A stretch of 43,048 nucleotides of DNA. Origin: a virus. The notes beneath the pieces are model-generated. The model worked only from the letters and a program-made list of their open reading frames with translations. It did not search any database and was not told where the DNA came from. The DNA lies in the IMG/VR virus record IMGVR_UViG_3300034142_000018, positions 1 to 43,048 of that record, one strand, 5' to 3'. The translations under genes and the position numbers were made by a program. This document shows positions 29,188 to 36,339 of the stretch, piece after piece; the stretch's first letter is position 1; the number at the start of each line of letters is the position of its first letter.

Positions 29188-30249
29188 ATGCCTGGGGAAT
29201 TCGAGTTTGATATGTCGTCCGCTGTTGGTGAAATCTCCAGTGGACTTGGTTTTGACACTGACACTGATGGAGCAAATGATGCAAACGACGTCGATCTTTC
29301 TGTTGATCCTATCCCTTCTCCTGCTGATTCTGGGGGTGGCGCTGGGGATATTCCTGGCCAACCGCCTGCAGGATCAAGTCCTGATGGAGACCCCGCTGCC
29401 GACGATTCCGGTAATCCTCCCGCCGGGAGTGACGCCGCCATCGATCCCCTGGCAATTGCGCCTAAAACTTGGCGCAAAGAAGCTGCTGATACGTGGGCAA
29501 CTCTCCCTGCTCAAGTTCGGCAAGAAATCCTAAAGCGGGAAGACGACATCTTCAAGGGGATCGAAGGCTACAAGTCCGAGGCCGCGTATGGCAAATCCTT
29601 TCGGACTGTCCTCGACCCTTTCCTTCCCGCTCTTCGCCAGCATGGCCTTGATCCGGTCGCTCAAGTCGGGCACCTGATGACAGCGCATCACACGCTGGCT
29701 CTTGGCACACCTGAGCAAAAGAACACCCTGTTCCGTCAAATCGCTGCCGATTACAAGATCGATCTCGCCACCTTAACTCCCGCCGACGAACCTTCTTTCA
29801 TCGATCCGGCAGTCAAGGCCTTGCAAACGGAAGTTCAACAACTACACTCGAAACTATCGGCGGGGGAGCAATCTCGTCTAGCCCAGGCCCGCGAACAGCA
29901 GACCAAAGCTATCGAGGCCTTCGCCGCCGATCCCGCAAACCCTCACTTCGAAGACGTTGCCAACGACATGGTGACCTTGATTGAAAAAGGGGTTTGCTCC
30001 ACGTTGCAGGAAGCTTACGAAAAAGCCATCTGGACCAACCCCGCTGTCCGTACCAAGGAACTCACCCGCCAACAAGCGGAGGCTTCCACCAAGGCACGAG
30101 AAGCGGCGGAAAAGAAGGTCGCAGATGCTCGGAAACTGACTGCAGCGAATGTGCGGACGAAAGCGAAAAGTGGGAGTGCTACGACCCCGCTGGGAAGCAT
30201 GGACGACACGCTTGCAGAAACTCTGGCTACCATAAACAGCCGGGCGTGA
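29188..30249 (+). CDS. Scaffolding-type protein
   Basis: 353 aa. The first ~85 residues are an acidic Gly/Ser/Pro/Asp-rich disordered arm. A conserved-looking block follows (PKTWRKEAADTWATLPAQVR, QEILKREDDIFKGIEGYK) that is typical of podoviral scaffolds. The rest is helical and Gln/Ala/Glu-rich, ending in a basic stretch (KKVADARKLTAANVRTKAK). It should guide capsid assembly and leave the prohead. It directly precedes the capsid gene. A second frame within its 5' part encodes a possible membrane protein (29279-29533). Confidence 0.85.
   Translation: MPGEFEFDMSSAVGEISSGLGFDTDTDGANDANDVDLSVDPIPSPADSGGGAGDIPGQPPAGSSPDGDPAADDSGNPPAGSDAAIDPLAIAPKTWRKEAADTWATLPAQVRQEILKREDDIFKGIEGYKSEAAYGKSFRTVLDPFLPALRQHGLDPVAQVGHLMTAHHTLALGTPEQKNTLFRQIAADYKIDLATLTPADEPSFIDPAVKALQTEVQQLHSKLSAGEQSRLAQAREQQTKAIEAFAADPANPHFEDVANDMVTLIEKGVCSTLQEAYEKAIWTNPAVRTKELTRQQAEASTKAREAAEKKVADARKLTAANVRTKAKSGSATTPLGSMDDTLAETLATINSRA
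29279..29533 (+). CDS. Possible overlapping membrane protein inside the scaffold gene
   Basis: 84 aa in another frame, starting at the second of two ATGs (29279) with GGAG six bases upstream. It has one strong membrane segment (residues 6-26, FLLILSLLLLILGVALGIFL), then a Pro-rich part (TPLPTIPVILPPGVTPPSIP) and a basic end. That TM plus Pro-rich layout recalls some lysis accessory proteins. It could equally be a by-product of the low-complexity scaffold arm. Low confidence. Confidence 0.3.
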   Translation: MQTTSIFLLILSLLLLILGVALGIFLANRLQDQVLMETPLPTIPVILPPGVTPPSIPWQLRLKLGAKKLLIRGQLSLLKFGKKS

Positions 30250-30282
30250 ACTTAACATTTTCAGCGAAACTAAGGAACAATC

Positions 30283-31272
30283 ATGGCATCTCCCAATGCA
30301 ATTTTCACGGAACTGGTAACCACCACGTTCCGCAAGCACTCCAAAGACATCAAGGACAACGTCAGCAAGAATAACGCCTTGCTGGCTCGGATCAACGCCA
30401 AGGGCAACAAGCGCAAGGAAGACGGCGGACTGACAATTGTCTCTCCCCTCGACTACGCCGCGAATTCCACCTACCAGCGCTATTCCGGTTATGACATCCT
30501 GAATATCGGCGCGAGCGACACCATCTCCGCTGCTGAGTACCAATGGCGCCAGATCGCCATCAACGTCGTGGCTTCCGGCATGGAACTCCGCACGAACTCA
30601 GGCGAATCGCGAATCATCAACCTGGTTAAGGCCCGGATGAAGAACGCCATGCGCACGTTCAAGAACAATTTCTCCGTTGACGTGTACAGCGACGGCACCC
30701 TGCCTAACCAAATCGGCGGCCTGCAAGCCCTCGTAGCAGACAACGGTCTGGGCACAGTTGGTGGTATCGATTCGTCTGCCTGGGCTTTCTGGCGCAACAT
30801 CGTGCAGTCCGCAGCCGCCCCTCTCCAAGGCGGTGCCGCAATCACCCCGTCAGCCACGACGATTGAATCGTTGATGCTGCCCCTGTGGCTGGCCTTGACT
30901 CGTGGCGATGACCAGCCCGACCTGATCGTTGCGGATACCAACTACTTCACCTTCTTCGAAAACTCCCAAGTTTCGTTCAAGCGTTACACCTCCGACGGTT
31001 CGTCCGCTACGGGTGTCAAGGCTTCGGGTGGTTTCGTGTCGTTGAAGTACAAGACCGCTGACGTGATCTATGATGGCGGCTCCGGTATCCCCACGAACCA
31101 CATGTATTTCCTGAACACGGACTACATGGACCTCGTGGTGCACAAAGACGCCGATATGGAGATCATGGACGAGATGAAGCCTTACAACCAAGACGCAGCC
31201 ATTGTGCCAATCTTGTGGATGGGTAACCTCACCACCTCCAACCGCAGCCTGCAGGGCGTCCTGAAGGCTTGA
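30283..31272 (+). CDS. Major capsid protein
   Basis: 329 aa. It begins MASPNAIFTELVTTTFRKHS, then has IVSPLDYAANSTYQRYSGYD, an A-domain region with FKNNFSVDVYSDGTLPNQIG, and a C-terminal stretch VHKDADMEIMDEMKPYNQDA followed by WMGNLTTSNRSLQGVL. This N4/podovirus-like capsid layout, with the scaffold upstream and a strong GGAAC-type leader, identifies it. It builds the icosahedral shell. The stop codon is six bases before dyad 7. Confidence 0.88.
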   Translation: MASPNAIFTELVTTTFRKHSKDIKDNVSKNNALLARINAKGNKRKEDGGLTIVSPLDYAANSTYQRYSGYDILNIGASDTISAAEYQWRQIAINVVASGMELRTNSGESRIINLVKARMKNAMRTFKNNFSVDVYSDGTLPNQIGGLQALVADNGLGTVGGIDSSAWAFWRNIVQSAAAPLQGGAAITPSATTIESLMLPLWLALTRGDDQPDLIVADTNYFTFFENSQVSFKRYTSDGSSATGVKASGGFVSLKYKTADVIYDGGSGIPTNHMYFLNTDYMDLVVHKDADMEIMDEMKPYNQDAAIVPILWMGNLTTSNRSLQGVLKA

Positions 31273-31277
31273 TGAGT

Positions 31278-31307
31278 TGTGTGGGTTATCGAACCATAAC
31301 CCACACA
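31278..31307. promoter_or_regulatory. Dyad operator, site 7 (perfect)
   Basis: TGTGTGGGTTAT, 6 nt, ATAACCCACACA: all 12 positions pair. Followed by TTTT, so as RNA it could also be a terminator after the capsid gene. It precedes the cement-like gene by 31 bases. Confidence 0.8.
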
Positions 31308-31338
31308 TTTTCAACCACCCTGCACTGAAAGGCCTTCC

Positions 31339-31596
31339 ATGGCACTCGTCATCCCTATGATCGGGGCGCAAGTCTCCCGCCGATCTATTACCAAAGAGTT
31401 CACGCTCGGCACAGCCCAGATGGACGATCAAAACCAAACTTGGGTCTACGTCCGAGCTTCGGAAGTGGTCGCAACTGGCACTTGTACCGTTGGCGCAACC
31501 TTCCTCCTGACCGACGCCGCCGGCAATTACACCGCTGACGTCGCTTTCCTGTCCGGTGATTACGGCTGGGTCCGCAAGACCGCTACTCCGCTGTAA
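31339..31596 (+). CDS. Small head cement/decoration-like protein
   Basis: 85 aa. Beta-rich: QVSRRSITKEFTLGTAQMDD, WVYVRASEVVATGTCTVGAT, DYGWVRKTATPL. The position right after the capsid gene, small size and lack of enzymatic motifs fit a capsid-decorating or stabilising protein. It is enclosed by dyad 7 upstream and a strong terminator downstream, so it could be transcribed separately from the tail genes. Confidence 0.65.
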   Translation: MALVIPMIGAQVSRRSITKEFTLGTAQMDDQNQTWVYVRASEVVATGTCTVGATFLLTDAAGNYTADVAFLSGDYGWVRKTATPL

Positions 31597-31631
31597 GTCG
31601 ACACCAATTACGTTCCGCTCCCCAGGGCGTT

Positions 31632-31664
31632 CCCGAGGTGGTCACAAGCTGCCTCGGGTTTTTT
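31632..31664 (+). terminator. Strong intrinsic terminator between head and tail genes
   Basis: Stem CCCGAGG / CCTCGGG with a 13-nt loop, followed by six T (31659-31664). Confidence 0.9.
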
Positions 31665-31713
31665 GGGGAATATAAGAATCCAATCTCATCCACCTATCTT
31701 CCTGGGGAAGTAT

Positions 31714-32316
31714 ATGTCAATTAGCCAGCAAACCGCCCGACCAGCTTACGTGGTATTCGAAATCCGGTCAGAGGAAGATCGCACAGCGACTTTCGAAACT
31801 GGTAAGTACTGCGCCAAGGACGTCAACTACGCAATCATCACTCCACAAGGGTCGAAAGACCGGATCGAGCGCGAAGTGACGTCGTGGTTCGAGAACCTTG
31901 ACGCGGAAGTCCAGTCCGGCCGCATGCCTGGCGAGTGGGTACAAGCCTACCGCACGAAATATGCCGCTTGGGTCGAAGGTCGAGAGATCCCGGAATTCGG
32001 CACCTCGGTCGCCAACTGGCCCTCGATCTCCCCCGCGCAGGTCCGCATGCTGCAAGAAGCCCGCCTCCGGACAATCGAGGACCTTGCGGCAGCTAACGAA
32101 TCCTCCATCGCCAGCCTCGGCATGGGCGGACGGGCGCTCAAGCAGCGAGCGGTTGAGTGGCTGGCCAGCGCCAAAGACGTCGGCAAAGTTGCCGAGGAAA
32201 TGGCTGCGATGCGGGTGAAGAACGAAACCCTGGAAGCGCAGAACAAATCCATGCAGGCGCAGATCGATGAACTCATCGCTCGCTTGCCCGCTGCCAAGTC
32301 TACCAAGCCCTTGTAA
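31714..32316 (+). CDS. Virion-region protein with HhH-like segment
   Basis: 200 aa from ATG 31714 (GGGGAAG upstream; a longer frame runs into the terminator and is rejected). Residues 1-95 are a mixed domain with WFENLDAEVQSGRMPGEWVQ. Residues 105-150 have a helix-hairpin-helix look (RMLQEARLRTIEDLAAANES then ASLGMGGRALKQRAVEWL). The C-terminus is a coiled coil (MRVKNETLEAQNKSMQAQID). First gene after the terminator. Possibly a head-completion or DNA-binding virion protein. Confidence 0.65.
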   Translation: MSISQQTARPAYVVFEIRSEEDRTATFETGKYCAKDVNYAIITPQGSKDRIEREVTSWFENLDAEVQSGRMPGEWVQAYRTKYAAWVEGREIPEFGTSVANWPSISPAQVRMLQEARLRTIEDLAAANESSIASLGMGGRALKQRAVEWLASAKDVGKVAEEMAAMRVKNETLEAQNKSMQAQIDELIARLPAAKSTKPL

Positions 32317-32324
32317 GGTATCCC

Positions 32325-33035
32325 ATGACCATCCTGACCGTCATCCGTACATTCTGCCAACGCACAGGGCTCCCCGCGCCCGGTTTCGTGGCGGCGTCGC
32401 AGGATGCTCAGGTCGTCCAACTCCTCGCGCTGGCGAATGAAGTCATCGAGGACTTGGTTGATCGGTGGACGTGGCAGGATCTGGTCAAGGAAGCAACTTT
32501 CGTTACTATTGCTGGGGAAGACCAGGGTGCAATTGCTACCATCGCTCCAAGTGGATTCTCTAGAATCCTTCAGGAAACAATTTTCAATCGCACCCTGCGT
32601 CTTCCCCTCTTTGGCCCGCTCGCCGCCAGCCAATGGCAAGGGCTAAAGGCTCTCCCAAATCCTGGCCCAAATTACCGATATCGTATTCGTGGCGGGAGGT
32701 TGCTATTCTCCCCTGCCGGTGTTGTCGGCCAAACCTGCGCATTCGAGTACGCCAGCCGCAATGCCGCTATCGGTGCAGACTCCGTCGCCAAGCCCGCCTT
32801 TACCCTCGACACTGACAATTTCCTCCTCCCCGAATCCCTGCTCATGGCCGGCTTGCGGTGGAAGTGGAAATCGGAAAAGGGCCTAGACTACGCTGAAGAA
32901 TTCCGCCGTTACGAGATCCTGGCAAACAATGCCGCAGGTCGCGACGGCACCAAACCCCGCCTTGCCATGGATGGGGGCTGTGCTTCCGCTGTCCCTGGAA
33001 TCTTTGTACCAGCAGGCAATTGGAACGTACCATGA
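32325..33035 (+). CDS. Head-tail connector / tail tubular A-like protein
   Basis: 236 aa. Helical N-terminus (TILTVIRTFCQRTGLPAPGF, LLALANEVIEDLVDRWTW), a beta domain (ATFVTIAGEDQGAI through LLFSPAGVVGQTCAFEYASR) and a helical C-terminal part (SLLMAGLRWKWKSEKGLDYAEEF) that matches the layout of podoviral adaptor proteins (P22 gp4/T7 gp11-like). It would extend the portal toward the tail. Stop overlaps the next gene start (ATGA, 33032-33035). Confidence 0.75.
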   Translation: MTILTVIRTFCQRTGLPAPGFVAASQDAQVVQLLALANEVIEDLVDRWTWQDLVKEATFVTIAGEDQGAIATIAPSGFSRILQETIFNRTLRLPLFGPLAASQWQGLKALPNPGPNYRYRIRGGRLLFSPAGVVGQTCAFEYASRNAAIGADSVAKPAFTLDTDNFLLPESLLMAGLRWKWKSEKGLDYAEEFRRYEILANNAAGRDGTKPRLAMDGGCASAVPGIFVPAGNWNVP

Positions 33036-34591
33036 TGTTATCCGCAGCAACCACCAAATCCACAAGAGGCCGTCGCAAGGCCTCTACTTACTCCATCCCG
33101 GCTCCGGTCGGCGGGTGGAATGTACTTGACCCCCTGGCCGGGATGAAGGAACGTGACGCGATTGTGCTGGAAAACTGGTTCCCCAAAGCCTCGGATGTGG
33201 TGCTGCGCCCAGGGGCGGAGAATTGGGCAACAGGGGCGCCGACTGACGTGCAGACCTTGCTCACCTGGAACGGTTTGGCGAGTCAAAAGATGTTTGCCGC
33301 CACAGCGACAGGGATTCGTGATGCCACCACCGCTGGCGTAATGGGAGCCTCCCTATCCACCTTGACCAACGGTTACCTCATCTCCACGGATTTCAACGTC
33401 CTCGGGGGAGCCTACCTCATCGCCGTCAACGGAGTGGATAAGCTCAAGCTCTACAACGGCACGGTCTGGGCGGATATTGACGCCGCCAGCGTTCCTGCCA
33501 TCACCGGCGTCGTGACAACTGACCTCGACTACGTAGCCGTGCTCAAGCGTCGCTTGTGGTTTGTCAGGAAAAACACCATGTCCGCGTGGTACCTGCCGGT
33601 GGCTCAAATCGGCGGTGCGCTGGTCGAATTCCCCATGGGACAAGTGTTTACCAAAGGTGGCCGGCTTGTCGCAATTGGTTCCTGGACTATTGATGGTGGG
33701 GCTGGTTCTGACGACTACGGCGTGTTCATCTCTTCCGAAGGTGAGGTCGCGGTTTACCAAGGCTCTGACCCTTCCAGCGCTGCGGACTGGAACCTCGTCG
33801 GGGTGTATTACATCGGTGAACCCCTTGGCAAGAACTGTTTCTGCAAATACGGTGGGGACTTACTCATCCTCACCCGCAACGGCCTGTTCCCCCTGTCCCG
33901 GGCACTACAAGAAGCCTCGATCAATAAGTCAAAAGCCCTCAGTACCAAGATCGACACCGCCCTGATCGACGCGGCAAATCAATACGGAGATAACCTCGGC
34001 TGGTCCGTCACCGTATTCCCCCAGGGCGGTTTCCTCCTCGTCAACGTCCCGATCGCTGTGAACTACGTCCAGCAGTACGTCATGAACACCACCACCGGAG
34101 CATGGTGCAAGTTCCTTGGCTGGAATGCGCATTCCTGGACTGTGTTCAACAAGAAGCTCTACTTCGCCAAAGGCGGGGACGTAGCGCAAGCTTGGAAGGG
34201 TTTGTCCGACTTTGGCAATCTCATCACCGGGAAAGCCCAGCAAGCCTACAACGATTTTCGCCGCCCCGCGCAGCAAAAACACTATAAACTAATCCGGCCA
34301 ATCCTCACCTCCAACGGTAGTCTCGGTGTCAGCCTCTCCCTCGACGTTGACTACGCCTTGTCCCAAAACCCCTCTGTAACCACACCCGCGGCAGTCGGAG
34401 CTGCCGTATGGGATGGGTCTGTGTGGGATGGCGATTCCTGGGCCGGGGACGCAGAAACGCGCCGGGAGTGGGCATCCGTCTTCGCGCGGGAGGGGTACAC
34501 CGCCGCTCTGCGCTTGCAGGTAGCCACCAACGCTGTTAGTCTTAGTTGGTCGGCAACGGACTTCGTGTATGAGGTTGGGGGTATTCTGTGA
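33032..34591 (+). CDS. Tail hub / tail tubular B-like protein
   Basis: 519 aa from ATG 33032. After a basic leader comes PVGGWNVLDPLAGMKERDAI, then repeated beta blades (YLIAVNGVDKLKLYNGTVW, RLWFVRKNTMSAWYLPV, GGDLLILTRNGLFPLSRAL, HSWTVFNKKLYFAKGGDVAQ). This is the propeller-like pattern of P22 gp10/T7 gp12-type tail nozzles. Coupled upstream to the connector and downstream to the GNAT gene (GTGA, 34588-34591). Confidence 0.8.
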   Translation: MMLSAATTKSTRGRRKASTYSIPAPVGGWNVLDPLAGMKERDAIVLENWFPKASDVVLRPGAENWATGAPTDVQTLLTWNGLASQKMFAATATGIRDATTAGVMGASLSTLTNGYLISTDFNVLGGAYLIAVNGVDKLKLYNGTVWADIDAASVPAITGVVTTDLDYVAVLKRRLWFVRKNTMSAWYLPVAQIGGALVEFPMGQVFTKGGRLVAIGSWTIDGGAGSDDYGVFISSEGEVAVYQGSDPSSAADWNLVGVYYIGEPLGKNCFCKYGGDLLILTRNGLFPLSRALQEASINKSKALSTKIDTALIDAANQYGDNLGWSVTVFPQGGFLLVNVPIAVNYVQQYVMNTTTGAWCKFLGWNAHSWTVFNKKLYFAKGGDVAQAWKGLSDFGNLITGKAQQAYNDFRRPAQQKHYKLIRPILTSNGSLGVSLSLDVDYALSQNPSVTTPAAVGAAVWDGSVWDGDSWAGDAETRREWASVFAREGYTAALRLQVATNAVSLSWSATDFVYEVGGIL

Positions 34592-35031
34592 AGCAGATTA
34601 TCGTAGGGCAAGATGATGTGGTAGGCCCCTGGGTGTGCGAGCGGTCCGAAGGGGCGTGGCATGCGGGGCGAGGAACTACGATCGGGCTGTATGATGAGGA
34701 AGCCAAGGAACTGATCGCTGGCGTGCTGTACGAGGACTGGAATGGCGCTAATGTCGTCATGCATGTTTCAGCAGTCCCTGGCAGACGCTGGTTGACTCGG
34801 GAATTCCTTTGGTTCTGCTTTTACTACCCATTCGAGCAGCTCAACGTCAACCGCATCACGATCCTAGTTCCAAGCAACAACCTCGAAGCCCGGCGCTTCG
34901 ATGAACATCTGGGTTTTATTCTTGAGGCAACCCTCAAAGATGCCCATCCTGACGGCGATCTTCTACTCTACGCGATGCGGAAGGAAGATTGCCGATGGCT
35001 CAATCTGAAGAGGGATATTGACAATGGGTAA
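34588..35031 (+). CDS. GNAT-type acetyltransferase
   Basis: 147 aa with GTG start overlapping the tail hub stop. The order of strands and helices is of the GNAT fold: TTIGLYDEEAKELIAGVLYE, VVMHVSAVPGRRWLTREFLW, the acyl-CoA-type turn PGRRWLTREF, and NVNRITILVPSNNLEARRFD (the helix after the beta-bulge), then EHLGFILEATLKDA. It would transfer an acetyl group from acetyl-CoA, perhaps to a virion protein or a host target. It is translationally coupled with virion genes on both sides. Confidence 0.8.
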   Translation: MKQIIVGQDDVVGPWVCERSEGAWHAGRGTTIGLYDEEAKELIAGVLYEDWNGANVVMHVSAVPGRRWLTREFLWFCFYYPFEQLNVNRITILVPSNNLEARRFDEHLGFILEATLKDAHPDGDLLLYAMRKEDCRWLNLKRDIDNG

Positions 35032-35752
35032 GAGTAAAGCACCACCGCCGCCGGACTACACGGGCCAGGCAATTGCCCAGGGCAACTCCAGCAAGTACAG
35101 CGAATCTTCGCCGTTTGGCGAGGTTTCCTGGGCTATCCGTCCTGGGGCTGACCCGCGCAATCCACAGCCCGGGGACTACATCCGCAACACGACACTGGCA
35201 CCGCAGCAACAGCAACTCTACGATCAAAACGTAGGGAATCAGTTGAGTATCGGCTTGGCCGGGAAGAGTCTTGTCGGGGATCTGAACAACGGCGGGGATA
35301 CCCAAGGAACGCAAGACGCCCTCTACCGCCGAGCGACGCAGTACTATGACAAGAACTTCGATCGTTCCGAGGCCTCGCTGGAAACCAAGCTGCAAAACCA
35401 AGGCGTGACGCAAGGCTCGGAAGCGTATAATAACGCAATGGATCAGTTCGGGCAGCAAAAACAAGGGGCCTATGCTGACGCTACGGACCGTTCGATTGTC
35501 CAGGCTGACGGGATTCGAAATACGAACCTGAATAACAGCGTGGCACGGTTGGCTCAGATCATGGCGATGAGTCGCGGGGAATCTCCAACATCAGGTAACA
35601 GCGCTGGTGGGGCGGGGCTAGACTTGATGGGCTCGACGAACGCGCAATATCAAGCCCAACTCGGCGGGGTGAACGCGAACAATGCCGAGGCTGCCGGCAC
35701 AGCATCCACAGTCGGCTCCCTGGCCATGATGGCTGCAGCTTTCGGATTCTGA
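35024..35752 (+). CDS. Virion protein (tail/ejection-type), Gln/Gly-rich
   Basis: 242 aa from ATG 35024. Pro-rich head (GKSKAPPPPDYTGQAIAQGN), a GEVSWAIRPGADPRNPQPGD segment, then Gln/Asn-rich helices (LAPQQQQLYDQNVGNQL, LETKLQNQGVTQGSEAYNNA) and a Gly/Ala-rich end. This type is common directly after the tail hub in podoviruses. Probably a structural or ejected component. Function not established. Confidence 0.65.
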   Translation: MGKSKAPPPPDYTGQAIAQGNSSKYSESSPFGEVSWAIRPGADPRNPQPGDYIRNTTLAPQQQQLYDQNVGNQLSIGLAGKSLVGDLNNGGDTQGTQDALYRRATQYYDKNFDRSEASLETKLQNQGVTQGSEAYNNAMDQFGQQKQGAYADATDRSIVQADGIRNTNLNNSVARLAQIMAMSRGESPTSGNSAGGAGLDLMGSTNAQYQAQLGGVNANNAEAAGTASTVGSLAMMAAAFGF

Positions 35753-35754
35753 CC

Positions 35755-36339
35755 ATGGCCGCAGCCACCCTCCACCAAGAAATCCGCCAGATCCTGGAGA
35801 GTTACTCGAAACTCAACCTGGCGGATTGGCCTACGCTCATCCATAATCTCCGCTTCATCTACCACACCATGCGGGCAAGTGAGTCGATGCTGGCGGTGGC
35901 TGCGGAACTGTCGACGGACGCACTTCGTGCATATTACCTCGCGCATTTGGAAGAGGAACGGGGGCATGATGAGTGGTTATTTGAGGATCTGGAATCCTCC
36001 GGGGAATCCGCCTTCCCGTGCCCACCTGCCGCAGCCGAAATCGCGGGGGCCCAGTACTACCACCTCATGCACACGAACCCGGCAAGCCTTTTGGGATACA
36101 TGATGGTGTTGGAAGGGTTCCCGATGGCGGAAGAGGATCTGGCCACGCTGGAAGCTATACACGGCAAAACCATCCTCCGGACAATCCGCTACCATTCCAC
36201 CCACGATATCGGGCATCTGTCAGACTTGTTCTTGGCCCTCGATTCCCTATCCGACCTGCAACAAGCCGTAGCCCGTAACGTCGCTATCTACACTGCCCAC
36301 GCAATCGCCAAAGCATTAACTGGAGGCCCAAATGCCTAA
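35755..36339 (+). CDS. Haem-oxygenase-like di-iron oxidase (HDO) or related redox protein
   Basis: 194 aa, all-helical. Metal-type ligand pattern: E68-R-G-H71 within HLEEERGHDEWLFEDL, E120 in a helix (GYMMVLEGFP), and H147-x3-D151-x2-H154 (YHSTHDIGHLSDLF). This matches the HDO superfamily (UndA, CADD, SznF type), where E..H, E and H-x3-D-x2-H bind two irons and oxidise varied substrates. It is embedded between two virion genes with a 2-bp gap upstream and an 8-bp overlap downstream. Substrate unknown. A TenA/PqqC-like non-metal relative is an alternative. Confidence 0.65.
   Translation: MAAATLHQEIRQILESYSKLNLADWPTLIHNLRFIYHTMRASESMLAVAAELSTDALRAYYLAHLEEERGHDEWLFEDLESSGESAFPCPPAAAEIAGAQYYHLMHTNPASLLGYMMVLEGFPMAEEDLATLEAIHGKTILRTIRYHSTHDIGHLSDLFLALDSLSDLQQAVARNVAIYTAHAIAKALTGGPNA

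Noticed and set aside
31278-31307. Dyads as RNA hairpins only
   Set aside because: In six of seven sites the middle arm bases do not pair and show no compensating changes; conserved outer and inner blocks fit protein binding. Site 7 may still also fold as RNA.
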